Assembly: GCA_964020155.1 (NCBI GenBank)
Contig: OZ026546.1
Span: 2,199,400-2,263,399, forward strand
Direction of reading: 5' to 3'
Source of the DNA: Chondrilla cf. caribensis
Taxonomy: Eukaryota > Porifera > Demospongiae > Chondrillida > Chondrillidae
DNA: 64,000 nucleotides
The notes under the pieces are model-generated. The model was not told the DNA's origin. It worked only from the letters and a program-made list of their open reading frames with translations, and did not search any database. The first letter of the stretch is position 1. Every line of letters starts with the position of its first letter. A program made the translations under genes and the position numbers. Below are positions 1-12,924 of the stretch, piece by piece.

Positions 1-729
1 GGAACAGTTAGTATGAATACGACACAAATATAATGGTATTACTACCTCTTTTGCACACACTATTCAATTAAATGTCATTTAGCCTATTATAATAGCTGCA
101 TCTAAATTCTATGTTACTGTAGAGGTATACCAGTGAGCTGTAGGGGGGCTTCAAAGGCTCTGTGAGGAGAGCCTGCAACCAAGTCAAGAAGACTAAGAAT
201 TTGGCAAACATAACTCACTGGTCACTCAATTTTTGCATATGTACTTCAAACAACACTCCTTCTAATCTCCTTAGCACATTTACAATTTATGTGATTGCCA
301 TAAAGGGGCCAAAACTGATACCTACTTTTATAGATTTGCATAATAGGGTTTATGATAACATAGATACTCTATACCCCCACGTATAGAGTATCTATGATGA
401 CAACAAATATAACAAATAAACAAGTTCATCTGTCACTAGGTGAGCAGTGACTATGTACTAGATACTATGGCAATGTTGTGAAAATAGTCAATCAAACGAA
501 AAGGTTGAATGGCTACTGTTGTTGTTACATTGACTACTCTTTACAGAAACTGTTGGACCAGGTCTGGAAGGAGTACTGATAGCATACAGAAAAAGCCTAT
601 CTCATTGTTCCCAACTAGATCATTTAGTGTACTTTTTGCCCTTTTGTAGCTGACTTAAGCAACAAAAGATCCCAGTAATTTGTGTTCAAAAACTTGTAGG
701 ACTGCTGCCCTCCGCTACGATTATACATT
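1..729. other. intergenic, no recognised gene
   Basis: I find no receptor exon, transposon end or long coding frame here. The 74-codon open frame at 162-386 resembles nothing I know. The 3' exons (stalk, membrane span, tail) expected for gene A are not visible in this stretch. A 22-base near-palindromic pair of the kind tatagagtat...atactctata lies around 361-394. Confidence 0.5.
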
Positions 730-1345
730 AGGCACTACACGTTGTAAAAATCTCAAGGTCTCTAAAAATAAGGGTTTATCTTATTATTATTATAAGGTGA
801 ATTGTCCTAATTCCAGTCATTTATCACTCTAGGCCAGCGGTTAATTTTTTAATGTGGAGAAAGAGTATAGCTGTCAGGTAATATAAACTACCATCCCTCA
901 CTGGTTTGAGGTACAAATTTTCTTTGTTAAGTCTCTCTCTGCAACGAGTTTAAGTGATTAATTACCTTTGAGTAGGCATCAATATAAAACAAGAAATGTT
1001 AAAACTTCACTTGATGAGCATTGAATGGAACAAACACTAATTTATCCCATTCATGCATCACAACTACTGCTTTTTATGATATAAGCCTTAATCCCCTTCC
1101 AACCTCCTCTGCCAGCTTAAACTTTGGCAGGTGGTGAGGTAGGGTTCACATTATCACAAATAGGCAATTCTCGAGAAATCCACCTACCTTTGTTTGCCCC
1201 GAATTTCTGGTGATTGGGCGTCTTTTCAAACTTTTTGTTCTAGCTGTGAAAAACTGACATACTAAAGAACACCCTGACCAAATAATTAGGTTGATTATGG
1301 CATCTTAGCGGAGCAAGTAATTATAAGCCTTTCATAAAAGTTTGA
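730..1345 (-). repeat. dispersed ~0.6 kb repeat R1, copy 1
   Basis: This stretch is the reverse complement of 15410-16050. Both copies share, in opposite order, a stretch beginning cgtcaaacttttatgaaa, the segment around the CTCGAGAA-type site at 1170, the ccagtcatttatcactctag segment and the end near gtgtagtgcctaat. It carries no recognisable coding domain. It lies exactly where homology to the gene D block stops (paralogous partner at about 42350), so it may have entered at, or helped cause, the loss of the 3' part of gene A. The class is unknown; a non-autonomous DNA element or LTR-like fragment is possible. Confidence 0.7.
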
Positions 1346-3056
1346 CGATGCATTAGAATATATACTCTGCTATACCTTTAAGAACGATAATATTAGTTGA
1401 TAAATCTGAAAGAAGCCATTCAATTTAATTTATCACATGGAGCTATAGGCTGCTTGGCAGTCCCCAACAGATTTCAAAGAACCTCATATTAGAGTTGGTA
1501 TTTGGTGATGACGTTCCATTTATTTTAGTTTTTCACTCCCATTTGAAACCCTTTGTGTTACAAAATTAGTCATCCTTCATGCAATTCAATACAATTTATC
1601 ATGTAAATTAAAAGTAGTAACACATTTTATTATACAACGAACACATAATATTATAGGCAGTTTGTATGCAGCGAATTTTGTCTGAGCAAATTTGTCAGTC
1701 GTTTGTATTCCTAACCTAGATTATTACATATTCATGTGGTGCGATACCTTACTCTCATTGTAAACACCTGGCTCTTTCAAACACTTTGATGAAAAATAAA
1801 GTGCAAGGAGGGTTGAGCAACCACATATTATCATTATTACTGTAGGCATGAACACATTTACTGTATGGAATGAAATGATGCGGTTATAATTATTAGGCTT
1901 GATTAAACAATTGAAGAGATACATTTTATGACTAGTATGGGGAAATGACACTGAAAATATGGCAGCCCTGTGCTATACGCCCATGACGTTTTGCAAACTG
2001 TTGCAAATTAGTGATATTCATATTCCAAGTAGTATGTACAGATACTTCGGATGAAAATAGAACGAAATGATTATAAACATAGCATGGCTGCTTTTTTGAT
2101 GTTCCCAAAATAATAATAATTGATATATTTGTTTGTATGTGATACCTGAACAATTCTTCCGAACAAATTGCTCAGTGTCTACATTCCTAAGGTGGATTAT
2201 TACATATTCATGGGGTTTACAAATATGTTCTCATGTATACAACTGGCCCTTTTATACACTTGGTGGTGATGGAGTGGAAGGAGGGGATCATGTGCAAAGC
2301 TGAATATTAATTATTAATACAGCTATGTGAAGAAATGATGAGATTTCTTTTTATAATTAGACTTGTTTAAACAATTTGAGAAATACATTTTATCAGTAAA
2401 AGTGGGAATGACACTTAAAAATCCCAGCCCTGTATTGTACACATAGCATTATGGTGATTTCTTGCCAACAGTGGAGTTTATCCTACAAACAGTATGTGAA
2501 GGTTTTTTGGGCCAATGCTATAAACAAAAAGACTGTTAAAAACCTCATAGAGATTTTTCACAATGTAAAGTACATAGTGAAGTAACAAGATAGAGATGGT
2601 TTGGACAGGCAGACAGATGGATGAGTAGACAACCAGAATATTACAATTTAACAACAACAACAAAAATTACATGTGCAATGTAATACGAAAGTAACTAAAG
2701 TACCTCTGGTAGAGCTGTAGAGGATATAGTGTACAGTCACTTTGGCCTGATTGGTTACAAGGGCAATGTTAAAAAATGGTACGTTTGCATAATCTCTCGT
2801 ACAGGAGATATTATGGCTGAAAAATGAGTTGTTAGGTAAGTAATCGACAAATTTTAATAACAATTACAAGCAAAGGAAAGTGTACAAACAACAGGATATA
2901 AACACACTTTGCACTTTGCTCTGCCCACACAGCATACCACACTGCTATATTACCATGACCTGTTTCACATTTCCCATTTGGATAAGTAAGTGTTCGGAAA
3001 ATTGAGACTTTGTATACAGGAAGGACTGCATATCAGTGAAATCAAAATAAGGTACA

Positions 3057-3101
3057 CAAGTAATTCGAGGAGGCTGCTACCCCTCACACTTGAATTACTT
3101 G
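3057..3101. repeat. short palindromic repeat, family CAAGTAATT
   Basis: The ends are caagtaatt and aattacttg, around a GC-richer centre (ggctgctacccc). Related copies lie at 5813-5869, 43957-44001 and 48709-48764. Terminal inverted symmetry without coding capacity fits a miniature inverted-repeat element or its core. Confidence 0.6.
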
Positions 3102-3461
3102 GGCATCTTTTTCAGGTTTGAGAGGACCTTCACCGGGGATGCTACATCTCAAGTCTTTATGCTCTAATTCCAGCCTGGTTTGTAATTTTCTGCATTTCAA
3201 TATTGGCCATTTTTTCATGTAATACTGTAGGGAGGGAAAATTTCACAGAAGAAAATTTCACGAATTTGCATCGAAAATGCATTTTCGCGGTTTTAATTTC
3301 GCGACTTGTTGCCTGTGACTGTGTGTTTTCCATATTTTCTCTGTTCATTGACATCATAGTCAGTAGTAGCTGATCACCTTGACAGTGGTAGTTTGGCAAT
3401 CAGTAGGATCCTACGGCTGGAGAAACGTTTTGATTCAAAGTTCCGTGAGGGAATATCACAT

Positions 3462-3696
3462 CACAAGGAGATCTGGGATGCTACAATTGGTGAAGACCTT
3501 CAGTGTTTGAGCGAGAGTGACAATGCAAACAATCATTATGCAGTCGCTGTGAAATGAAATGATGACATTGTGGGACAGGTTCCTTGCAAAATTTCCAGGG
3601 TCTGTGCACTATATATTATTAGAATGTAATGGCTCTATCATTTGTACAATTACCGGTTCTAGAAGACACTACAATAATATGAAATCTGAAGTATAG
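3462..3696 (+). pseudogene. HIRAN-like domain relic, copy 1
   Basis: The plus-strand translation begins HKEIWDATIGEDLQCLSE, followed by an AVAV segment, then DDIVGQVPCKISRVCALY. The pattern (W.P.IGE.L.C.E..N..D..AVAV...VGH.P..ISR.C) is that of HIRAN-like domains common in repeat-associated proteins of sponges and cnidarians, recalled from family knowledge. An in-frame TGA follows the AVAVK segment, and a 4-bp difference from the other copy near 3620 shifts the frame, so this is dead sequence. It sits in an intron of gene A on the opposite strand. The flanking aaaatttcgcgaa-type sequence looks transposon-derived. Confidence 0.5.
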
Positions 3697-5812
3697 AGTG
3701 TATATGCTAGCGCTATGTACATAATACAACCGGAATAAACGATATTGCGAAAATGCTCTCAGGGTATATTTTGCATAAAACAAATTTTCGTGTTTAAAAT
3801 TTCCTGAATTAGAGCCATTTGCGAAAACAGCGAACATTTCTCCTCATAAAATTTTTCTGCCCTACAGTATAAAATATAATATAGTTGAAACTCTTTAGTA
3901 ACAATAATTGTTTATATTGTACATGCATATTATTATGAATTTCTATTTGCTACAAAAACGAGACTGATTACATTGCTCTGGCTTTCCTTGTTAGTTTGAT
4001 CAGTTATAAAGAACTACTCCTTAGTATGAGTTAAATGAAAAGAAATGCTTGCACTGACTCTGCTGGGCCATACATAATTACAAATCACACAATGTAGTAT
4101 AGGGCACAGATAAATTACATATCAACTGCAGTAGTGGTACAATATCATAATTATTAGACTATAGAGGAAACATGAAAGTTAATCACTATACTGTACTTCC
4201 AGTATTCAATCTCCACACAACACTTCAAAATTCAATCGATAACAGTACAGTGGCAAGTAATATTGTGGTCATACATATTTCTGACAGAAAAATTAACTAT
4301 TACTGTCACACTTGTAGAAAATGACTATTAATTCCACTTTCTAAGGGTGAAACTACTTCATTCACAATATTATATTATAAGAGACATAGTGAGATAGTTG
4401 ATTACCAAAACATAGTACATACACAAAGACGAAGATTAGATTGGTCAACAAGGGGGGGACCACAGCTCCACACAAAGTCTAAGATAGAGTGCTTTTGAGA
4501 TCCTGCCATTTCATCTATGTAGGTATTCAAGTATGCATATGTATGCCAATTCTTAGTCATCATACGTGTTATCCTAATTTTATCTCGTACATACACATGT
4601 GAGAATGGTTTTAATAGCTTTTCAGTACAGCTACTCACCTTCCTTTCACAAATGAAATTGTTAGATGACAATTGCAAGTTGTATCCATTAGGACATAAAC
4701 AGAAGTAACCTCCAATAGTGTCGATACAATTATGTGAGCAGTTATTAGTGCCAGCATTGTTGCATTTATCAACATGAATAGTGAACATTGTGAAAAAATA
4801 CTATTTATATGCACATATGTATGTACATTTATATGACATTGTAAGGAAAAGTAACAAGTCTTAGTGCCATGACATTCTCTTGTGAATACACCATTGAATG
4901 TAACAATGATATATCATTGGATGATTACCTCTGAAATTTGGGAAATTTTTGATTGAGAGGATAGTGTCGACTAAAAAGGGTTGAAATTAGCATTTAACTT
5001 ACTATAACGTACACAGCAATTGTTTTACTGCCTTAAGATTACACATACAAAGGCCTTTAATATATGCCCATATTTTAAATCTGTAAAAAGGATGTCAATT
5101 AAATGGCAATAAAAAGTGAAGAAACAAGAAATGGATGAATAGGCAGTCCAAATGAGCAAACCATCCATCAGAATATAACATTATCTACTTTCTAACAGTA
5201 AGATGACCATTTTTAGTATGGCTGTGTGTACTTCTAACAGAAGTTACCACTTTTAGTGACATACGTCTCAAATCAAGAATAACAATTTATTCAACTTTCT
5301 TCAGGTAATAGTAGTTCATTCACCAAATCATATTGTATATACATGAAGTATTACAGGTTGCCAGATTACGGGATATTGTACATATATACAAGGTTCAGGG
5401 TGCTTATCAACCTCATGATGATATTCTAGAAAATCAACCATCCCACCATACTTCGTATACTACATACCACCCACCATAGGATTTTTGTCCTATCTGAAGG
5501 GATTCCAGTGTGTGTGTGTACCACAGGTGGAATTCAGTGATACATTTAATAATGTTAATAATATATAAACAATCAATTTACACTAGTTTTTGACTGATTT
5601 AATGCCATAGCACTTCATTTGATGTTTGCTGCATATAATATGATTGAGTTTCATGACAATTGAGAGTTTTCATGGCAATTAATGGCTTCGTATACTGTAC
5701 TCTGTACAACTTCAAACGCCGACAATCAAAAATTGGGGTAGAATTCGTGCGCTGAAGCTCCGCCAAACGTATTAACTTCAGCAGAGGTCCTTCTGAACCT
5801 AAGAAAGATGCC

Positions 5813-5869
5813 CAAGTAATTTAAGTGTGGGGGCAGCAGCCCCACAAGTTTTTGAACTCGAATTACTTG
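5813..5869. repeat. short palindromic repeat, family CAAGTAATT
   Basis: Ends caagtaatt/aattacttg enclose an internal palindrome ggggcagcagcccc. This is the best-formed member of the four-copy family in this window. Confidence 0.6.
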
Positions 5870-7365
5870 TTCTTCCAAAGGCAAATTAAATTAGTACACA
5901 GATGCGTTCAGATGCATAATGGAATGTGAACTTTATTTTGGCTTCTACCATATAATTTTGCATTGTTAATGATGCAATATGAAGTAAGTGTACCTTGGTG
6001 TAAACAGGTTTAATCTATATTAAAACATATTTCTTCAATCAACCATAGATTGCAGTCCTTCTTCTATTCTAATGCAATGTCACATATATTTGTTTATCAT
6101 GAGGAACCACACCTATCTTAGGGTAATTTAACGTATATGTGGTATATCCTTGAAAGATATCACATCACACTTGCTGCCAACCAAAGAACATGACAGCTAG
6201 TCAACATGTTATTTGGAGGGTATGTTATGATGTTGCTGGTGTTGGGTACAATTTGTCCAACCACTGACATGTTCTAGTGAACGGATTGCAGACAGCACTA
6301 TGAAACCAATTCTGGGGTTAAAATGGGTTTACATTCCTTCAGAGGTTCTTTAAAAATCTGCTTTGTAGCATTTTGAAAGCAATTCAAAACCAAAATTCCA
6401 CGAAAACATCAAACACACATCTCCTTATTGGCAAGGAAGGATATCTACAACACCATCTGAAGATACCAAAGACACTTAAACGAGAAGCTACTAGAACTAA
6501 TCTACATCAGCTAGGAATGCGTTACTTAAGTTAGCACAATGTATGGAATAGCACAAATACTCACCCGCAAATATAGTAGTTTAGGACATGTATACAGTAC
6601 ATGATAATCTACAACATAATAATAATGTACAACATACCTTCCAATGTTGTGAAATTGAATGTTGCCGGTGAACTCTGGCTCACCACATTTATCAATGCTC
6701 GAACATCTACTTGATAACTTGTATTACTGCTGAGATCAGATATAGTGGTAGCTCCGGTGGAAGTCACATTCCTTGTTGTGATCAGGACATTATCACTGAA
6801 CACTTCAATCATGTATGTTATTGGATTGTCACTCAGCCCTTCACATAGTCCATTTGGTCTCATCAGCACAATGACAATACTGTTGTCAGACACAGTACCC
6901 TGGGTCACACCTGGTGTTGGAACATCTGCAGAAATGATGGACAGAACAAGATAGAGATGGCTGGAGTAAGAAATGATTGAACTAGCCAACAGAAATATCC
7001 ATAAATTGGGATCCACTACAATGCTTTAAAGGATACATAATTTCAATAAGATGATTGCAAAATAACATTATCATTATAATATTGTCAAATTACGTATGTA
7101 TATGAAAGAACTTGGTAGCTCTATATAGGGATTATGATGGAGAATTGTACAATATTCATATGAAATACAAATTCCGCAAAAGTGTTAGGAAGGCAGGCAG
7201 AAAGTTGGAACAGACATACCGTTATAACAAAAGTATCAAAGCAGGAATGGCACATGCAATAGACACAATATACTGCCTGCTGCATTTAGTTCTGGAATAG
7301 TTACATTTCAATATGCTTATCTTGATCATTCCCACAATCTGCCTATTCCAGGTATCCCTATCTTG

Positions 7366-8197
7366 CAGTGTTGTGGTAATGGTAATTGGTAATTGTAATT
7401 GGCTGTAATCAATTACACATTTCTAGGTAATAGTAATTCAATTGTAATTGAGATTTTTTCACTGAAGTAATCGTAATGGTAATTGATTACATTCAACTTT
7501 TTGTGTAATTGATGCACAATTACACAATTACATGCAATTACATTCCTCCTTGCTCCCTGGATATGAAAAGATTTCTACTCGATGAGGGATATAGTATTAT
7601 ATATTGTATTAAGGTATATACGCAGTTCTATGTAAGGCAGGTCGAGTTGTTAGCCATTGTTGGGGATCAACTCTGGCGATTGAGAAGGTGGAAGAATTAT
7701 TGGGTAAAACAGTAATTGCTAAGAATGAAGCATGCTGGAATTCCCAGCTGAAGGTGGTGCGGCAACTTGTGGAAATTGATGTAGATAAGGTTGTGGACAA
7801 GAGGGAGTTCCAGTTGAATTGAGAGAACCCCCTTGAGTTTTGGCAATTAAAAGCCACTGAATACCCTTTGCTTACTAAGCTAGTAAGTAAGGTGTTCACT
7901 GTGCCTGCAACATCTGCACCAGTTGAACGTGTTTTTAGTCAGGCCGGCAAAATTTTAAATCCACTAAGATGTCGCATGCTACCTAAGAACTTCGAAACAT
8001 TACTATTTATGAAAATTAACTGTCATTTTATGTAACTACTATGTAATTGTAATTGTAATGGTAATTGCTTAAAGTAGATGTAATGGTAATTGATTACTTG
8101 AAGCTACAGAGTAATGGTAATGGTAATGGGTTCTTGAAATAGCCAAGTAATTGTAATCGTAATTGATTACTTGTGAGCTGTAATTGCCACAACACTG
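7366..8197 (+). mobile_element. non-autonomous hAT element, 832 bp, with 8-bp target duplication
   Basis: The ends are cagtgttgtgg and ccacaacactg, an 11-bp perfect terminal inverted repeat, flanked on both sides by ctatcttg (7358-7365 and 8198-8205). The paralogous site near 50272 has one ctatcttg and no insert, so it is an empty site. Subterminal zones (7376-7550, 8037-8180) are built from repeats of gtaattg/caattac, as in many hAT elements where transposase binds. The centre holds a transposase remnant. The insertion is therefore younger than the A/D duplication. Confidence 0.93.
7670..8035 (+). pseudogene. hAT transposase C-terminal fragment
   Basis: Two plus-strand pieces in different frames are visible. 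The first runs from about 7670 to a TGA near 7820 (TLAIEKVEELLGK...). The second runs from 7826 to the stop at 8033-8035 (NPLEFWQLKATEYPLL, then VPATSAPVERVFSQAGKIL). The second is the hallmark hAT C-terminal dimerisation region (P.TS...ER.FS.AG...). The N-terminal BED finger and most of the catalytic domain are missing, so the element cannot move on its own. Confidence 0.85.
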
Positions 8198-10828
8198 CTA
8201 TCTTGTTATGTCCCTATTTGGGGTTGTGATCTGTACATAATGTTCTCTTTATCCATAAACTAATCTAGGGATATGTTACAGGATGGTGATGTGTTTTATG
8301 AGATTAATTGACATAGCACTGTATATGAAATTGAAAGACATCATAACGTTACAATGTAAAAACTCTGAATTGCCAATTGCAATACACTAGGAATGACCAG
8401 CTCAATGGCCTTTCACATTCAGGTATAAAATAGCTTGTGCATGGTTGTAAGTAGGAATGATTTGTATGATGCAAACCTGTCATAAACTAGTAATAATAAT
8501 CATAATAGTGCTTCGAAAGCCTAATTATAGTGGTATCCAAAAGACTATACATGCAAAACAGTGTTTTTATTTTTGATTTCTTGAAGCTATTGAAACTTAA
8601 TATTCTTATCAAAAATGTCTTCAGGATCATCTTTGGGTATTTGTCTAAGTAGCTATATGAGACATCCACATAACAATGAAAGTGTAATTTTATAATAGTG
8701 GAGCTATAGTTTAAGTGAGATTTCTTTTGAAGTGGCGGTGAGTTTATGAACGGTTGATTGATGCTATGAAAAACATACAGTAACCAACAATGCAAAATTC
8801 TATTTAACCATTGCAGCCTTTAACTTTAATTCTTGCACTGGGATAGTATGTCTCAGTTATTTTGATATTCCCCTTATACTACACATTAGATGATAAAATG
8901 AATTTCACCAACGTGTTTTTCTTAAGTTTATATATAATAATGAAAATAATCTAATGCCCATCAACATTCCAACATTATATGTATGCACATATACATATGT
9001 ACTTGCATAAGTGTCATGAAATACAATAATTATTGTTATCATTACTCCTCCCATGCAGCATTCCTTCACAACATATTTTATACAAACATCATCTCACTTA
9101 CTATTGACAAGAGAGATATTTGCTGTTGCTGACAGTGGTGTTTGTCCTAAGATGTTAAAACCACCATCAAATGCTGTTATCCTACAGGCAACAGAGGACA
9201 CTCCCAAATTAGTAACATTGAGAATGTTCAGTCGTCCTTCCACTGGTTCCATGTTCACAGCATCAATACGTCCAGCAAACATGCTATTCACAGCGGCCTC
9301 ACTAAGGAATGTACCACCATCAAAGAACCATAATGTGGTAAGAGTAGCAACTGTTCCAGTGAATCCTGAATGTGTACATGATATGAATGGAGTTCCTTCT
9401 TTCAGTTGTTGATCACCAAAACAGAATCCACTGCCACTGGCATAATTGGTACCACTCAGCATTGCTGTTTGACCTAAGAATAGTGCAATAGAAAATAATT
9501 ATAATAATTATGAATATCACAGTGCAAAATTTTCCTTGAGGCTTGTATTACGTATACATATATGTTGGTGACCTTCAATGTCTTATTAGCAGTAAAATTC
9601 CATGCTACAGTAGTTTTCTTTGTCAAATCTTTTAACAAATTCAGTTTATATATGCATACATATTATCTGTTCGATTAGCTAGGGCAACGGACGAGCATAG
9701 AAAATTACATAGGAAAATTGGAATCAACATGCAGTGAGATAGGATGTCATTGAAGTATTAATGCAGGTGAAGGGTCAATACTGAAAAGTACTGAATATAA
9801 TGGAATTACCCCCTGGCTTATGTATATTATATACCTAAACTATGTATATTATTCACCCTTGATATAGCTATAGCTACAATAATGTAACTAACAATAAAAT
9901 TGAAAGATAGCAGATGAATTTTTCACCAGATAGTTCGACAGTTCGTTGTTCGGTACATACTGTAATTGAGTGTACACATGAACAATGGACAGTATTAATA
10001 TGTATATAATATTATGTGATTTTGTGTATATTTTGTGAGAGTTTACACACTATATATATATGAAATAGAGATTACATTACTATAAATTAAAGTCACTGTA
10101 TTTTAGGCAGGTGTGTGTACCTTGTACTGAATAATGCTGCAGTAGAGACAGTAGAAAAAGGTGACCAACCACACACAGGCTGTTTACTGAGCTTGTCATG
10201 GTTCTGGTGTGATAATAGTAATGTGTAGCAATGCACTTCAACCTCTGTAGGGAATATATAATGAAGGAATAAATATAATAGATAAAATGATATAAAAAGT
10301 GAGTAAACTAATCGAAATCAAAATCAATAAAATTAATATTATAGGTCACATGCAAAATATTCCAACCACAGGCATGCAGACATATGAACTATAAGCAATT
10401 ATCAATTTCATTCAGGTTGAATGCCTGAAACCTGATTTTCTGTTCCTTGTACACGCATGGAGACACAAACTATTACCATTGACACATGTCTACGTTTTTC
10501 AGAGGGCAAATGAAGGGAAATATATCCAATTCACTGATTCAGGTTGTAATATTATTGCGTTCACTGAATATGATGTTATTTCCTTCATTTCGCAGTCTGG
10601 AAACTTTCACAAGTGTAAATTAGAATATTTAGTATGGGGAGATGTTCACGAGAGTTAGAACAAAATTACTCACGATAGCTCTACTTGTTTTTAACTTTAT
10701 TCAAAGTAAAGTAAATTCAACAACATCCTCACTACTTTTAGATACGACCCCCATCTCCAACACTACCAAGTTTTAAATGAAATCATCCCTGTTTGATGTA
10801 GCAATCATTTGAATTTACTTTATCATAC

Positions 10829-10887
10829 TTGAAATTATATCATTATCAATGATACGGATATAATCATTGATAATGATATAATTTCAA
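10829..10887. repeat. AT-rich perfect hairpin
   Basis: ttgaaattatatcattatca and its reverse complement flank a short centre. Copies are at 52906-52968 and, inverted, at 62750-62812. It lies upstream of the exon 1 of gene A and gene D. It could be a MITE core or a cruciform-forming site. Confidence 0.6.
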
Positions 10888-11924
10888 TTAATTAAAATGG
10901 GAAAGTAGATATAGAACACAAATAACTTTGAATTTAGCACCGAACTTGCACATGTACCGTTTTATTGTGCAACCTGTTACAATGTTGCTGGGTCGAGCGA
11001 TATAATTGTGATTGGCTCTTGTTTGAGCTTTTCTTGATCTATAATATCATAATGGATGTATCTCTAAACCCTACAGAGTGATTCAAAATGACTCTAAAGA
11101 TAACTTTCTTTGATATAGGTTTAATCCCTAGGCATAATACTGCGCAAATTTCTCATAAAATATGCCTGCTGTTCAAGTGGTTTAAAGCTCTCAGCAGCAG
11201 CTTCTCGCATTACGTTCATGGGTAGCTTGATATGGGAGGCATATCATTGTGTTAGGAGCGTTTTCATCAGCGCTCACAATTGGTTGCCGTGATGTTGGAT
11301 ATATGAGTGCATGGTTGGCAATGAAGGTGCAGAAAGTGAACTTCTACTCCAACAGATCACTTTCTTCCGGGCTATTCATGCCAAGGTTCAGTAGATATCA
11401 AACTTTTCTCGTAATGGACAAGTTTCAAGAGGAGTCACTTTCGTTGCAGATCTTTGCTAGAACAATAACCGAAAATTAACGGCGAAAATGGCAGTTTTTG
11501 AGCCATAACTCAGGGTAAACTTAACATAATTGAAAACAGAATGTACCGTTGGATAGAGCTAGCCAAGTGGTATCTTCAATCCAAGTTTGAACGAAATTGA
11601 CCACCTTCGATTTTATTCATTGCATTTCAGATGCATCCAAGTAATCTTACATCATGTGTAAATTAAACAATGATGTAAAATGAAATGAATGAATACGCTC
11701 GGACACAGGCTACAAACACAGTAAAGTGTGGACCTGGCAAGCAAATTAAAACAAAAAAAAATGAGAAATTGTGTGAGAGAGGGGAAAAGAGAAACAGTGT
11801 TAAAAGATAAATTGATGAGAAGTGATAGACTATTGATGGGAGTGATAATGAATTAATGGGAGTAAATGTGAATGAAGGTGAGATACAGTTAGATCAGTGG
11901 GGTATTTTGACTCCAAGTGGTGCT

Positions 11925-12286
11925 TAATCTTGTGCTTAAGACATGGGCAGAGCAGCTAATTGCGATTTTGCTTAGTTCAAGCAGAAATTTAGAGATCAAT
12001 TCCTTTACTTTTGATGGGATTATCTTATGTAGAGCATAGACTGATTCTTTCATCAAGTGTCCAAGTGCTCCAAATTGTAGCTGGATCAGCAGTATAGTTT
12101 GTGGACTCCAAATCAGTCAATAGGGATAGATAGCTTTCCTTAGGTTCTTTTCTTGCCTGTCATTCTTCAAATTTTGCACCGTGTTGGTAGGGACTGTCAG
12201 TTCCAGCAGTTGGACATGAGTCCTTTCGATTACCTTGATGTCTGGACGAGCGGTTGTGACAGTAAACGAGGGAGGAACTGTGCTAG
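11925..12286 (-). pseudogene. retroelement ORF2 C-terminal remnant, truncated
   Basis: The minus-strand translation gives a TTARPDIxVIERTHVQLLEL-type segment, then a QNLKNARQEKN segment and, after frame changes, an LSKIAISCSAH-like end. I recognise the RPD-I-V-I...ELT pattern as the C-terminal, nuclease-like tail of retroelement polyproteins found in sponge and cnidarian genomes. The fold is inferred, not shown. It stops at 12286, while the paralogous copy continues beyond 54390 in the same frame, so this copy has lost its upstream part. Confidence 0.5.
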
Positions 12287-12377
12287 TAATAATACATAAG
12301 CATACGAATACAAATAATACATAAGCATACGAGGTGATATCCCCTTGGAGCTGTGGCTAGCTGCATGGATACTATGG

Positions 12378-12924
12378 ATGATATCGTTTTCTGTGAGATT
12401 GTATGTCGTATTTAGCACATTTTTCATCGTCGAAGGTAAGTTAGGCACTATAGAGTTCGTCTTATGATTATAATTTGTATTTTATAATTTAATTTTTTAA
12501 CAATCCTAACATCGAGATCATTTCTATGTAGATGTTTCTTTCTCAAAAGTACTTTTTAGTGGTATAATGACTGGGTGTATTGTGGGTAATTACAACCAAA
12601 CAAACCTGATTCCTTGAAATCTACAGTTTTACTTGTGTTCTTCCAGGTACAGTGTCACCAGATGGTGCAGTACTGTTGGATTGTGGTAGTGAAGCGACTT
12701 TTATTTGTAATGTAACTGGTCTATCAACTGTGTGGACTATCAATGGATTGAGTGTGATGTGTGTACCAGAAACCACTGAACAATTTGCAGCCAATAACAA
12801 TTCCAGGATCACTACTACTGATACCAGTGGTCTTACTCAATCCTCCATCATCACTATCACTGGATTTACTACATCAGACAATGGAGGAACTGTAGCCTTC
12901 AGGGAGTGGCTAGTATAACAGTAG
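12378..12924 (+). pseudogene. plus-strand Ig receptor gene P1, 5' exons (broken Ig)
   Basis: Exon 1 is 12378-12435. Its ATG was chosen because it keeps the frame of the P2 partner at 57766, and it encodes a hydrophobic signal peptide (MISFSVRLYVVFSTFFIVE) ending in a GTAAG donor. Exon 2 is 12647-12924, an Ig domain (ATFICNVTGLSTVWTINGL..., later TTSDNGGT) with good CAG acceptor and GTGAGT donor. Against P2, exon 2 lacks 25 bp after the NGGT segment, including the second Ig cysteine, and has a 6-bp insertion elsewhere. The net change of -19 bp shifts the frame. The gene is divergent from gene A (start 10199), 2.2 kb apart. Confidence 0.7.

Larger units (their letters stand above)
4639..10199 (-). 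pseudogene. receptor gene A (signal-Ig-FN3-EGF), decayed copy of gene D
   Basis: Minus-strand exons are: 10199-10121 (signal peptide, starts MTSSVNSLCVVGHLFLLSLL), 9473-9102 (Ig-like, 124 codons), 6925-6638 (FN3, 96 codons, an in-frame 9-bp loss against gene D) and 4775-4639 (EGF). The first three have good splice sites and phase-1 boundaries. The EGF exon is broken twice. The acceptor AG present in gene D is replaced (cactattc before the exon), and one base of an A run near the donor is missing, which shifts the frame. The calcium-binding DEC start has become DKC. No stalk, membrane or tail exon is found to the left, where repeat R1 interrupts homology. It may still make a short secreted Ig-FN3 protein, but it is most simply read as a pseudogene. 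Introns hold a hAT element and a HIRAN relic. Confidence 0.75.
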
